A stretch of 44,749 bases of DNA from Planctomycetota bacterium. GTDB taxonomy: Bacteria; Planctomycetota; Phycisphaerae; WQYP01. Of the stretch, positions 26,401 to 34,770 are shown one piece after another. The notes beneath the pieces are model-generated. The model was not told where the DNA came from and ran no database searches. It was given only the letters and a program-made list of their open reading frames with translations. Where the stretch lies: positions 1 through 44,749 of the forward strand of contig JAJZDN010000031.1 of assembly GCA_021805985.1 (NCBI GenBank). Reading direction: 5' to 3'. A program made the position numbers and the translations under genes. How positions within the stretch are numbered: position 1 is the stretch's first letter; the number at the start of each line of letters is the position of its first letter.

Positions 26401-26862
26401 ACGATCCATTTGCAACCGCGAGAGCAGAATTGGTGCGCTATTCTGTAAACCCGCTTGTGCTTTGAGTTGCTGCGATACCGGCGCGCCGTACCAGACTTTT
26501 GAAAACGCGTGAGTGTTTTTCAACGCTTGCCCCAACCAGCGCACCGCCGATTTCAAATTCCCCTTTTTCCCCGAAGCCAAATGCACATCCAGCCGCATGG
26601 CATCGGCCAAACCGTTACGGTCCTCGGACAGGCGTACATCATGAATGGAGGCGCTGTGTGCGGAAAAAAAACTCAGCAGACTGGTCTGCCACACAATGTT
26701 CCGCGATGCAGTAAACAGCAGAACGCCCAGCACCAGCAGCACCGCGGTTAAGCCAGCGCGTTGCCTCTGCAATCGCCCATACCACCAGACCATCCAACGC
26801 GTGAGTGGATCAGGCTTAGGGCCGGAATCGCCCGCAACGCTTGGGCTATCGGTTGGCCTCAT
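23491..26862 (-). CDS. MMPL/RND lipid exporter fused to a lipoprotein-like domain
   Basis: A 1123-residue protein. Residues 1 to about 910 are two repeated RND/MMPL halves, each with one leading helix, a periplasmic loop and five clustered helices. Landmarks are GFDGLLCGATTDYGIQLIAALQRR in the first half and LVPILFTMGVAVDYGIYAAS in the second, with charged residues in the paired helices for proton-driven transport. The linker between the halves (about 441-502) is partly encoded by two CGCGGAT-type repeats. After about residue 895 comes WRIVVVLALVILVVGLLGGCC, which looks exactly like a lipoprotein signal with lipobox LGGC. About 190 residues follow, resembling the DUF3261-type lipoprotein of aryl-polyene clusters. 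The start ATG overlaps the stop of the LolA-like gene (ATGA). It probably extracts a lipid-like product from the inner membrane. Confidence 0.88.
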   Translation of the reverse strand: MRPTDSPSVAGDSGPKPDPLTRWMVWWYGRLQRQRAGLTAVLLVLGVLLFTASRNIVWQTSLLSFFSAHSASIHDVRLSEDRNGLADAMRLDVHLASGKKGNLKSAVRWLGQALKNTHAFSKVWYGAPVSQQLKAQAGLQNSAPILLSRLQMDRLRRRLSFTWLDHYFHRQVQKIAGPAGQIVAGELQADPLDMRQLLRAQFKSVHAGAGSHFSGPLLVSADGRHAMMILVPPFRPENVAASEKMLATIRTAIASVKKQMPALRVWIVGPYRNFVENQRLVKRNLKMISILGSLLVAGVIAWYFRRVGSVVLCMIPPMVGLGAALGLAGLFRLHIPLIVLGFDGLLCGATTDYGIQLIAALQRRVKQAGRYETDMPALAARDLFGPISMSVCTSMTGYGALAASSAPGLQTLGLFIAGATGCIWLVTFLVLPAYLGAWVCRAADYVNSADKIVRGGGELIKAQKASLTHEIAPESERGNVVDYSPNNRVAPSGNPRDPRNPRYLSRRLNQWLHPGLLKFIATSAFVVSTLWLGSRAIAVGYTTNGQSLDGSSMALKHDEAKFSAVWGHLRQSGVITIHQASADRALAQLHALNHLLGVLQAKRLIAGYTTASAILPDALTAQRRLDAWRAFFTPEQIAHARVLLAHAAIANGLRASAFDSTLKSWESKHENAAAMHRLQQSPATLFPGVIAILPRDISISSTVELNTSLSPKLATLWAADVRHGVPGVSIICGQVLYLNASHHAQLEAKRLFPWVILFILIPMWIYFRRLDVAAIAVLSLGIGFIWLLGVAQWWGGGLNLLCLVPILFTMGVAVDYGIYAASDPSLGPSGATLQNRSSATFLCAATTILGTAAMILAGHPVLHWIGMTLTAGILGGYLASYFVVGPLVRIVLNPPASPRNKRIYLTVLNAWRIVVVLALVILVVGLLGGCCSVPPPQAYRPPTDPPPTRDAAHHALAKFPRQWDRQFFAAVNWHGHRVSMIGRIKGKSLGTLRVTCASEFGTLLCDVRVTPNICQVLHKAAALPETLARQIGVDTALALRLPAMAALQTMTLRKGTHVLSGTLHQTHYLFAGSAGKLHLCRICHSRENLEMQYLHYQRGYVPQKVIIWDAGHCLLLTINFDSK
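25356..25384. repeat. CGCGGAT-type dispersed repeat, copy d, inside the MMPL gene
   Basis: ACCGCGGATTTCGCGGAT then CACGCGGATTA: three cores in 29 bases. On the coding (minus) strand this is read as GNPRDPRNPRY in the inter-half linker of the exporter, so the repeat is translated. Confidence 0.55.
25509..25538. repeat. CGCGGAT-type dispersed repeat, copy e, inside the MMPL gene
   Basis: TTTTATCCGCGC then TATTTACGTAATCCGCGG. On the coding strand it is read as ADYVNSADKIV in the same linker as copy d, 125 bases away. Together they bracket a linker segment of about 60 residues. Confidence 0.55.
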
Positions 26863-27683
26863 GGCGGTCCCACCGGTTCAAAAAGTTTCGGCACCAGGTG
26901 CGGATTAAGCCGGGTACGGCGTAACCAGAACATACTTTGATCGCCATTTTTTGCCACAATACGGATATATAGTAATGGCTTAGCTCCGGCTTGCTGCCCC
27001 GCTGCCTCCTTGCCCGCTGACGGGGCAAAGCCAAGCTGAATCTCACGGATAGCCTCTTGGAGCACCCCGCCGCGCGGGCGCAAGGTAAACAGCTCAAGGG
27101 CTGGGCGTATTTTTTTATTCACTACGGAACCGGCTGGCGCATCTTTGGGCACCGGCCGATTGGCGCGCTGCACGCTGACCTGAAATTTCCGGCCGACTTT
27201 ACCCGTGTTACCCAAAGACCACGCCGCGAATTGCTGCAGCATAATCCCAATCGCCGGCTGCGAATCCACTGAACTGGTGCGCCAATGCGCATTGGATTCA
27301 TTACGCATGTCAATATGCCGCCCGTTAAGAATATAGCAGGAGCGATACGGCCAATTCGTTGCAAAGCGAACCCGGCTGGGTCGGGCAATGGTAATAATTC
27401 CCCTGCTGAAGAAAGGCTTCCGGAGCACCTGCAACTTCTTTTCGCATAAAAAGGCGGACTGAATTGATTTCACATTTCTCATCGCAGCGAGCGTCTTTAC
27501 CAGGTCCCCATTTGCCGCCCCCCGGGCACTTGGTCCAGCAATAAGCGTTGCCCCGCCGCGAAGCCACACGAACATCAAGACGCCAAAAAAGGCAACAGCG
27601 AATATACGCCCGCTCGTGCCCCGGCGTTTTCCCGAGCCGTACAGAACGTTGGTTATCAGATCAGACACGCCATGTATTTCCAT
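26859..27683 (-). CDS. LolA-like outer-membrane lipoprotein carrier family protein
   Basis: A 274-residue protein with one N-terminal membrane helix (about 27-41). The mature part then begins with a LolA/LppM-like beta-barrel segment: IQSAFLCEKKLQVLRKPFFSRGIITIARPSRVRFAT, where family members have F---K-L--L-rPL-S-G---F-RP--L-W. In aryl-polyene clusters a LolA-like protein of this sort stands directly before the MMPL exporter, as here (four-base overlap). It may ferry the hydrophobic product from the exporter across the periplasm. It has no lipoprotein-sorting neighbours (LolCDE), so a housekeeping LolA role is unlikely. GAGG four bases before ATG 27683. An insertion of about 25 residues with PKDAPAGSVVNKKIRPA separates strands and is unusual. 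Confidence 0.78.
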   Translation of the reverse strand: MEIHGVSDLITNVLYGSGKRRGTSGRIFAVAFFGVLMFVWLRGGATLIAGPSARGAANGDLVKTLAAMRNVKSIQSAFLCEKKLQVLRKPFFSRGIITIARPSRVRFATNWPYRSCYILNGRHIDMRNESNAHWRTSSVDSQPAIGIMLQQFAAWSLGNTGKVGRKFQVSVQRANRPVPKDAPAGSVVNKKIRPALELFTLRPRGGVLQEAIREIQLGFAPSAGKEAAGQQAGAKPLLYIRIVAKNGDQSMFWLRRTRLNPHLVPKLFEPVGPP

Positions 27684-27722
27684 ACCGCCTCACTAGCACG
27701 CCAGCTTTTTACAGTTCGCCGC

Positions 27723-30700
27723 TTAGAGCGACTGAACTATCTGCTGCCAGCACCATATCATACCGGAAAGACCACTACTTGATCTGGAAATTCGCGTCAG
27801 AATTTGGCGATAGAGGATCTTTATTTCGCGGGTTTTGCGAAACGCCGGATAGAGTTTGATGGCGGCCGCCATTTGTGCCTTCGTCCTGGAAAATGGTGTT
27901 GCAGGTTCGCGAAGCCTCAGCAGCGCGGCTTCCGTGATTGCTTTAATAAACCGGTGGTGCGGCGGACTGTTGGGCGAAAGTATGGCTTGTGACAACCACG
28001 CCTCGGCGCCGTCACATTGACTAAGAACGGCCGCATCCGCAGCCAGCCACAGGGCATGGATTGTGCGGTCCGCAGGATCGCCATCGATTTTCATGGCGAA
28101 CGTACTAACATCCCTTGCCTTAGCCCGGCTGCCCATAGCGCGGTACGTTGTAGCAAGGTTGCCCAGCATCCAGGCCTTTACGTCCTGGCGTTGGCGCCAA
28201 TCCCGCATCCAGTTGATCAACCTGCGACGACGGCCGAAGCGCTTTAACGCATAGCCAATTTTTCCCCACAACTCGGTATTTTGACGCAAGACCTTGCGGT
28301 AGCGACGAATAAGCGATCCGAGCATCGCGAAGTTATTGGTGTTGACAATCTGTTGAATAAATTCGAGCATGGCTGTGCGAAAACTCTCGGTGTGGGGATC
28401 TAAAGAAGCGATAAACGCTCGGCACAAATTCCACCGCCGATGCCGCGCCAGACAACGTACACACACTTCGCTGATCAGCGGGTTGCAATCATCTTGATTT
28501 AATGCGTCACGGACGTAATATCCGATTGAATCACCCCATTTTTTTCCTACCAGCACGTCGAAGGCTCGCTCAAACATCCAGGTTTGGGCCGAAGAGATCC
28601 GGCACAATGCCTGAAGCTCGACCATCGCCAGCCTCTTATCCTTGCGTGCGGCGGCAATCTGCAGTCGGGCCAGGGCAGCGCGTTCCGGCGCGGCGTGTTG
28701 GCCCAGTTGCTTTTCCCACTTTGCCGCATCGGAAACTTTACCGGCTGTCAAATCCATATCCAGAAGATTCTCAATGGCGTAGGTATAGGCTGCGTCCAAT
28801 TCCACAGCGCGTAGAAAACTTTTGCGCGCTTCCGGTAAGGACCCCTTTCCGCGAAGCGCATCGCCGAGATAGCCGTGCGCCACCGCATTGACGGGCCACG
28901 TGCGGACAAGAGTTTCTGCGGTGCGGAGATATTGGTTTTTATCGCCCGCGCCCTGATACCACTCCGCCAGGCGGCAGATTCCCCAAAAATAGTGAGGCGA
29001 CTCGCGGGTCAACGCAGCCATATCTTCGATGGCCTGATGATGGTTTCCACGCTGGTATTGAATCCATGCGGCGCGACCTCGCAACTGGAACGGTACATCA
29101 CCGTTGAATACTGCGGGGTGACATGCCGCCAGGGCTTCTTCCACACGACCCGCCTCGACCAATGCGGCGGCACGTTCATCGTAGGCCTCAATACAACGCG
29201 AATCAGCCGCGATGGCCCGGTTGTATGCGGCCATCCGTTCTTCCTGTTGTTCGGGCAAGTACAGCATGTGTGCCAGATTCAACCACATACGGCTTTCACC
29301 GCCGCGACTTTCCGTAAGCCGCCGGGCTAACGCCAGGGAAGCGTCCGGTGCCTTGAGTTCGCGGCTCCAATTTCTCAGTGCGTCCCATCCCCACGGGTAG
29401 TCTGGCTCGCGCTCAAGCGCATCCTGTAATTGCTGGACCGCCTTTTGCCTCGCTCCCATTCGCCAAAGCACATCGGCCAACAGGCCTTGATTTCGCACGT
29501 CGAAGGGGCTGCGGGAAATAATTTCCTCCAAAACGGTTCGGGCATTCACCAGGTCGCCACCCCGTATATGCAACGCCGCGAGTTGCCGGGCGGGGATGCT
29601 CCAGCATCGATTAATCTCCAGCGCCTGCCGTAATGCGCTGCGCTCACGGTCCGTATCGGCCATAGCCCGATATACCCCGGCCAAATCCAGCCACAGCGCG
29701 GGCAACAGGCTGAACTTTTCTGCGGCGGCACAACCGTGGCGCTGAGCTTCCTCCAGTTTTCCCATCTGCGTGAGTTGCTGCGTTACCCCGGACCAAGCTT
29801 GCCATAAATCCGGTCTCGCCTGAAGTGCCGCCTGAAGGGAGGCCAGCACCTCATCGGCACTAAGTATTTGCGCGGCCTGCTGGCGATACGCCTGGAGACA
29901 TTCCCCAAAAATCGTTTGGCGGACAATCTCGGCATGTACAAACGCCAGAGCTGCCTTCCGCTGCACGGGAGAATTTTCACTGGCCAGCAGCTCATGGATG
30001 GCCGGCGTGTAGTCGACCGAAAGGCTGATCGCCCGCTTGAACGCGGCCACCGCCTCGGACGGATTTCCCCGCCGTAAAGCCACTAATCCGGAACAGTAAT
30101 GCGCCGCGGGATTGTTAGGCTCCAGCGTCAGGGCCATTTCCGCCTCGGCGACGGCCTGGTCTGACTTCTGCAAACTCAGCAGCGCCGCCACCAGTTCCCG
30201 ACGTGACCAGCCGTCCTGCGGATGCAACTGTATTAACTGCCGAACCGAGGCTTCATAACGGTGCGGCAGTTGATCCCGGAACCAGATGACCCGCAGTTGG
30301 AGAAGAGGGTAGTGGTACGGAAAGCGGGCGCAATGGGCATCCAGATAAGACTCGGCAGCCTGGGCACCGACGCTTTGTGCCAACAGGTCAGTCACCCTCC
30401 GCAGAGCGTCCATCGCCAGGGGTTCGGCGGCCACAATTTTTTGCCACAGTCCCAACGCCTCGCGCGGTTCACCTTTGTAGAGCACCAAATCGGCTGCCAC
30501 CCGCAACCACTCACGTTCCGAACAACGCCCCTTAGCGCGTGCCATGCAGGCATCCGCCTGGGTCAATCGACCATGGCGTGCATTGCTGCTGCCGGCAAGC
30601 AGCAGCAACGAGCCATCGTCGGGGCGCAAACCAAGGGCCTCGTCCAGCAGGGCGAAAGCCTCAGTGGTGCGATCCAATGCGTCCAGCGCCCAGAACAGCA

Positions 30701-32696
30701 TTTCCGCCGGCCGCCCGGTAGTGGCACCGAATTGTTTAAATCGCTCCCTGAGCATTTCCAGCACGTCGGATTCCTGCTTAAAGTGCCGACAAGCGGCAAA
30801 ATAAGAACGTGCAAAGTTCTCATTTTTATCGTCGAGACAACATGCAAACCGATAAATCTCCAAAGCCCCCTCAAAGCGGCGCTGCTCCCAGAATACGGAG
30901 GCCAAATCCGAATAGGCAGTGGCGGCCAGCGGCATCGCCCGAATGACCCGGCGCAACATCCGGCGGGCCGCGGTGTGTTCCCGCGCGTCATGCATAAGCT
31001 CTTTGGCATACATCTCGCGAAATATCGGATGAGCTGTTGAAGGTTCGCATATTTTTCCAAGCATTTCGATGCGTTGATCCCGACGCGCCAGAGTCTTCAG
31101 GCATTGCAGCTTCGCGATCAGCAATCCAGAATCCGCCGGAAAGGGGGCAAGGAGTTTCTCATAACAACCAAGCAGCGCCACGGGATCAGCATCGTAAGCG
31201 GCAATCGCCTGTTGGGCCGTAAGCGTAATGCGGTGTTCCGGTGCCACGGCCTGCAGGTTGGCACAGGCTGCACACGCGGCATCACGATCATTTCGATGTA
31301 ATGCGGCGTTTAGCGCGTGAAGCTGATCATAAAGCGATTCATCGCACAAGCTGACTTTATCCAGAAGCTGCTTTTTTTCCTCCGGGACCAGTACAATTCC
31401 CAGCGGCCCGGTAGAGGCGTAGCGTTCCAGCGTGATGTCCGAGACAAATTCGACTACTGAACGAATGTAGGGATCTCGAATAATCAGTGTTCCGCGCAGA
31501 TCGTCGTAGCCGATAACCGCCTGCAGATGAGCGCTGCCGGGTTCCACCGTAGAGATCGCAAAGGGTACGCCCTGGTCAATAAGAGCTTTAGTGGTCTCCC
31601 ATGTCACGCAAAATTCGCGTACCAGCCAGCCGTGCTCATTGGCCCATTGCCGCAGTGCGTGATTGGGCGTGCCGTCGTAACAAATTTCTTTTGCCAAAGT
31701 CTGCTGATCCACCGGCTTCTGCCAGAATCGACCCAGGCAGGCCACCACCGCGGGTCCGCAGGTCATGTGATGTTGCCTTACAAAACCCACGGGCAACATC
31801 ACCCGCTTGCTGTTTTTATCAGCGGATTTTATTGCCACGGCAACTTTCTGATAGAAACGATTTTTAGATTTTTCCGCCAAATCGGCAGCAGCCGAATAAT
31901 CGGCGCAAAAATAGGCCGCGTCTGACCGCATTCCGTAAAGCCAGTCACGTACTTTTCTGTCCATCAGCGGGGCCAGGTCAATGGCCCGGGAATAGTTCAA
32001 CCGCGCGTCCTGATAGTGACGCATTTCGGTCTGTAATGCCGCCAGTTGCAATACCAGGGCCATACTTTGATTTTGCGCACTGGCCTGTCGCAAAAGCTCC
32101 AGCGACTGCTCTTCCTGATCCAACAATTGCATCAAATGGGCTGCGGATTGTACCGCGGGCCGGTACCATGGGCGGATCTCCAACCCGCACATGATTACCG
32201 ATCGAGCCTCATCGTAGCGATCCTCCCGCTCCAATACGCCGCTGTGCTCCACGGCCAGCCAAGCATCATCCGGGTGAAGCTCTTCGGCGGCGGCCAACAT
32301 GCGGTGTGCGCCTTTGAAGTCCCGCAAAGTTCCTAAAATGCGGGCTTTCAATGCGTACCAATGAGCCTGTAATTCAAGTGATGCACTACTGGGCATCGCA
32401 TGGTCGCGAAGAAATTGCCACGCCTCCAGCGGGCCGCGCTGACCTAAAATTACGAACGCATAATAATACCAGGCTTCTGGTTCGCCCGGATGTTCGCGAT
32501 GGGCTAAATAGTGCAAGGCTGCTCCCATCTGCCCCCCACCCAGATTTCCCGCCAGCCGGCCCGCCATTATTCGCCCCGCAACCCCTTTCCATTGTGGCAA
32601 CGGGGCCAGGTTGCATCCCTTCTCATAAGCCTGGAGGTATAGACCCGCCTCGTAAAGCTTTAACACCTCTTGGAGTTGCTCACCGTTAACTTGCAA
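27723..32696 (-). CDS. giant TPR protein with an embedded C39-type cysteine peptidase domain
   Basis: 1657 residues, almost entirely tetratricopeptide-like helical repeats (for example YDEARSVIMCGLEIRP, PSEAVAAFKRAISLSVDY, LPEARKSFLRAVELDA). Between repeats, about residues 298-430, lies a peptidase C39-like domain: VGFVRQHHMTCGPAVVACLG gives the nucleophile Cys313, then SAHLQAVIGYDD (His390) and LIIRDPY (Asp408). All three triad positions are filled. No signal peptide or membrane helix is seen, so it is probably cytoplasmic. It is first in the operon with the LolA-like protein (39 bases downstream), the MMPL exporter and the AMP ligase. Start TTG 32696 has AAGGAG seven bases upstream. Role unknown: it could process a peptide or serve as a scaffold for the pathway. 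Confidence 0.88.
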   Translation of the reverse strand: MQVNGEQLQEVLKLYEAGLYLQAYEKGCNLAPLPQWKGVAGRIMAGRLAGNLGGGQMGAALHYLAHREHPGEPEAWYYYAFVILGQRGPLEAWQFLRDHAMPSSASLELQAHWYALKARILGTLRDFKGAHRMLAAAEELHPDDAWLAVEHSGVLEREDRYDEARSVIMCGLEIRPWYRPAVQSAAHLMQLLDQEEQSLELLRQASAQNQSMALVLQLAALQTEMRHYQDARLNYSRAIDLAPLMDRKVRDWLYGMRSDAAYFCADYSAAADLAEKSKNRFYQKVAVAIKSADKNSKRVMLPVGFVRQHHMTCGPAVVACLGRFWQKPVDQQTLAKEICYDGTPNHALRQWANEHGWLVREFCVTWETTKALIDQGVPFAISTVEPGSAHLQAVIGYDDLRGTLIIRDPYIRSVVEFVSDITLERYASTGPLGIVLVPEEKKQLLDKVSLCDESLYDQLHALNAALHRNDRDAACAACANLQAVAPEHRITLTAQQAIAAYDADPVALLGCYEKLLAPFPADSGLLIAKLQCLKTLARRDQRIEMLGKICEPSTAHPIFREMYAKELMHDAREHTAARRMLRRVIRAMPLAATAYSDLASVFWEQRRFEGALEIYRFACCLDDKNENFARSYFAACRHFKQESDVLEMLRERFKQFGATTGRPAEMLFWALDALDRTTEAFALLDEALGLRPDDGSLLLLAGSSNARHGRLTQADACMARAKGRCSEREWLRVAADLVLYKGEPREALGLWQKIVAAEPLAMDALRRVTDLLAQSVGAQAAESYLDAHCARFPYHYPLLQLRVIWFRDQLPHRYEASVRQLIQLHPQDGWSRRELVAALLSLQKSDQAVAEAEMALTLEPNNPAAHYCSGLVALRRGNPSEAVAAFKRAISLSVDYTPAIHELLASENSPVQRKAALAFVHAEIVRQTIFGECLQAYRQQAAQILSADEVLASLQAALQARPDLWQAWSGVTQQLTQMGKLEEAQRHGCAAAEKFSLLPALWLDLAGVYRAMADTDRERSALRQALEINRCWSIPARQLAALHIRGGDLVNARTVLEEIISRSPFDVRNQGLLADVLWRMGARQKAVQQLQDALEREPDYPWGWDALRNWSRELKAPDASLALARRLTESRGGESRMWLNLAHMLYLPEQQEERMAAYNRAIAADSRCIEAYDERAAALVEAGRVEEALAACHPAVFNGDVPFQLRGRAAWIQYQRGNHHQAIEDMAALTRESPHYFWGICRLAEWYQGAGDKNQYLRTAETLVRTWPVNAVAHGYLGDALRGKGSLPEARKSFLRAVELDAAYTYAIENLLDMDLTAGKVSDAAKWEKQLGQHAAPERAALARLQIAAARKDKRLAMVELQALCRISSAQTWMFERAFDVLVGKKWGDSIGYYVRDALNQDDCNPLISEVCVRCLARHRRWNLCRAFIASLDPHTESFRTAMLEFIQQIVNTNNFAMLGSLIRRYRKVLRQNTELWGKIGYALKRFGRRRRLINWMRDWRQRQDVKAWMLGNLATTYRAMGSRAKARDVSTFAMKIDGDPADRTIHALWLAADAAVLSQCDGAEAWLSQAILSPNSPPHHRFIKAITEAALLRLREPATPFSRTKAQMAAAIKLYPAFRKTREIKILYRQILTRISRSSSGLSGMIWCWQQIVQSL

Positions 32697-33001
32697 TGCG
32701 TGTCTCCTTCCCCTTTACAAAGGCTCTGCGCTGTGGGGTTGATGGCTGTGGCTTTCCATACTTTTACTTTTACACGCTGGAAGCATAATCCGGGCGTCTG
32801 GAGATCGCAAATAATGGGGCGTGTTTCGCCTGCGAATTTTAAGATCCGGGGTCAGCAGCTTATCTGGCACACAGCGATTACTCGGACAGGCTCCCAGAGC
32901 AACAAATAGGATGATCATAGGGCTTTCGGTGCTTGAAGTCGGGGACGATTTGCACCGCATGGGTTATTAGACAAAACGCAGAAATTGGCCTGGGAAGCGT
33001 G
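32697..33001. other. divergent intergenic region between the TPR-C39 operon and holA
   Basis: About 305 bases that carry the ribosome site of the TPR gene at the left and lead into the holA promoter at the right. A minus-strand frame (32715-32960) could encode a small Cys-containing peptide but lacks a convincing ribosome site. Nothing else is recognised. Confidence 0.45.
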
Positions 33002-33030
33002 TTGGCATTTATGGTATCCCCACGTAACAT
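33002..33030 (+). promoter_or_regulatory. predicted holA promoter, leaderless arrangement
   Basis: TTGGCA at 33002-33007, a 17-base spacer and TAACAT at 33025-33030. The holA ATG begins at 33037, six bases after the -10 box, and no Shine-Dalgarno sequence precedes it. The -35 hexamer is the same as in the hicB promoter. Confidence 0.5.
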
Positions 33031-33036
33031 ACTCTC

Positions 33037-34122
33037 ATGGCAGCGAAGATTAATGAATCTAAAATCCAGATACATCCGGTCATGGTGCTGGCGGGAAGTG
33101 AGGCGTATTTGCGCCGCGAGTGGCTGGGGCGAATACGGCGGGCGGCTCTGGATGAGGCTTCCATGGACGCGGGATATATTCGCATGGAAACTAACGTTTC
33201 AGCCACCGCCTTGCTGGATGAATGCCGGACGTTTGGCATGTTTTCCAGCCGCAAACTGGTGGTGCTTGAGCCTGCGGATTTGTTGCTGAAGGGCCGCGGC
33301 GGCAACAACCCTGAATTACAAAATGAGCTGGATGAAGATCAAGCCGAAGAGTTGGCGGCGACTGCCGGTTCGACCGCGCGGGATCTGATTTTGCGTTACG
33401 CCCAGGCCCCCAGCGACAACGCCACGCTGGTGTTAATCTGTGATAACTGGCTGAAAACCACACGCCTGCATAAATTTCTGGACAAACAAGGGGCCGTGAT
33501 CCTCTGCCAGGCGATGAAGGAGGAAGAAGTTCCGCGCTGGCTAACCCAGCATGCGCGAAGCGAGTTTGCAAAAACCATCGATGCGCAGGCGGCTATGCGT
33601 CTGGCGGACCTGGTGGGCACCGATCTGGGGCGACTGGAAAGCGAATTGGCGAAATTGGCGCTATTCGCGGATAAACAAACTGCGATTACCACGGCGATGG
33701 TCGATGAATTGGTGGGTTTTCAACATGAACAGGTCGTATGGAGTCTTATTGACGCTCTGGCTGCAGGAAACGCCAAGGAAGCCTTAACGCGCCATACAGA
33801 ACTATGGCAGATGGATGCCCGGATCGGATTTTCTCTGGTGGGAGCCATATTTTTTTGGCTAAGCCAGGTATTGCGCGCCCGCGAAATGCTGGATCGCCGC
33901 CTGAGCGATAATCAGATTATCAAGGAACTGAAACTCTGGCCGGCACCGCGGGCCAGTGCCGTAATGGCTTCCGCCCGCCGCTGGGGAATTGAAGGCAGCC
34001 GCCGGGTCAGCGCTGCGTTGCTGGCAGCGGACATGGCGGCAAAAACCAGTCTGGGCGATCCGCAGCGCAATATGGAGCGCTTTATAATACAGGCATGTAC
34101 AAATCTCGATATAACGGTGTAA
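33037..34122 (+). CDS. holA: DNA polymerase III subunit delta
   Basis: The delta subunit opens the beta sliding clamp within the clamp-loader complex. The 361-residue chain has the domain order of HolA. Domain I starts with MVLAGSEAYLRREWLGRI (the family's L-G-E-fL) and holds FGMFSSRKLVVLEPAD. Domain II has LVLICDNWLKTTRLHKFLDKQGAVI, and the linker LTQHARSEFAKTIDAQAAMRLADLVGTDLGRLESELAKLALFA is characteristic. Domain III helices follow (QVVWSLIDALAAGNAKEALTRH). Length matches the usual 330-350. A stretch rich in Asp/Glu (about 85-112) is extra. No ribosome site precedes ATG 33037; the promoter position suggests a leaderless start. ATG 33082 is a less likely alternative. Confidence 0.9.
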   Translation: MAAKINESKIQIHPVMVLAGSEAYLRREWLGRIRRAALDEASMDAGYIRMETNVSATALLDECRTFGMFSSRKLVVLEPADLLLKGRGGNNPELQNELDEDQAEELAATAGSTARDLILRYAQAPSDNATLVLICDNWLKTTRLHKFLDKQGAVILCQAMKEEEVPRWLTQHARSEFAKTIDAQAAMRLADLVGTDLGRLESELAKLALFADKQTAITTAMVDELVGFQHEQVVWSLIDALAAGNAKEALTRHTELWQMDARIGFSLVGAIFFWLSQVLRAREMLDRRLSDNQIIKELKLWPAPRASAVMASARRWGIEGSRRVSAALLAADMAAKTSLGDPQRNMERFIIQACTNLDITV

Positions 34123-34138
34123 AGCTGTTCCGCCAGAT

Positions 34139-34609
34139 TTACAGCGGCCTGCCGAGCAGTTGCCGTTTATGCTTGAGAAATTTCATGTGATGATCAAAAT
34201 GCTGCACATACAGTTTCACCAGTTCTTCCAACGTGACACGCCCCCGCTGATTGTGTGTGCCGGCACGCAGATAGGCACTAGCGGGCAGGCGATTTAGAAT
34301 TTCACCGGTCAGGAGGCGATTTTTGGCAAAGATTTCAGTTGCCATCGCCGCATCCAAGTGGTCATAAAACAAATTAGAAGCAAAAGCGCTTTCATCAAAT
34401 CCGATCAGGGCTGGATTATCTTCTGCGATAACACGCTTCATGCGGTCAGATGCTATCAAATCACTATCCATGACGTGCAGAACAATCTGCCGAATGCTCC
34501 AGGTATGAGGAATCGGATGGGCGTTAAGTTCTGCCGCGGTCAAGCTTTTAATGGCCGCCGGGAATAGCGATGCCTGTCGCAGATACTCATCAATAATGGC
34601 CTGTTCCAT
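34139..34609 (-). CDS. DinB/YfiT-family putative metal-binding protein
   Basis: A 156-residue four-helix-bundle protein of the DinB superfamily. The three histidines of the metal site can be placed: His45 in WSIRQIVLHVMDSD after helix 2, and the pair in VQHFDHHMKFL near the C-terminus. Members include thiol S-transferases and damage-induced proteins; the substrate is not readable. The open frame extends to 34759, but the extra 50 residues (Cys-rich, not conserved) have no site, while TTTGGAG stands eight bases before ATG 34609. Convergent with holA, 16 bases apart. Confidence 0.82.
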   Translation of the reverse strand: MEQAIIDEYLRQASLFPAAIKSLTAAELNAHPIPHTWSIRQIVLHVMDSDLIASDRMKRVIAEDNPALIGFDESAFASNLFYDHLDAAMATEIFAKNRLLTGEILNRLPASAYLRAGTHNQRGRVTLEELVKLYVQHFDHHMKFLKHKRQLLGRPL

Positions 34610-34770
34610 GATCCGTTCTCCAAACAAATCCGTCTCGCATCCACTATCATCAAAACTATCACAACAAAAAGCAACCTGTGCCGTCGAGCCACACGCAAAG
34701 TTTTTATTTCTCTCATATTCCGTAAATACAGTTCCCATAACCTGCTTTTCAGAGATCACGCGATGTTGCT

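Noticed and set aside
32715-32960. Possible small lipoprotein on the minus strand (a frame with ILFVALGAC)
   Set aside because: The hydrophobic segment is too short for a signal peptide, there is no ribosome site, and the rest has no recognisable fold.
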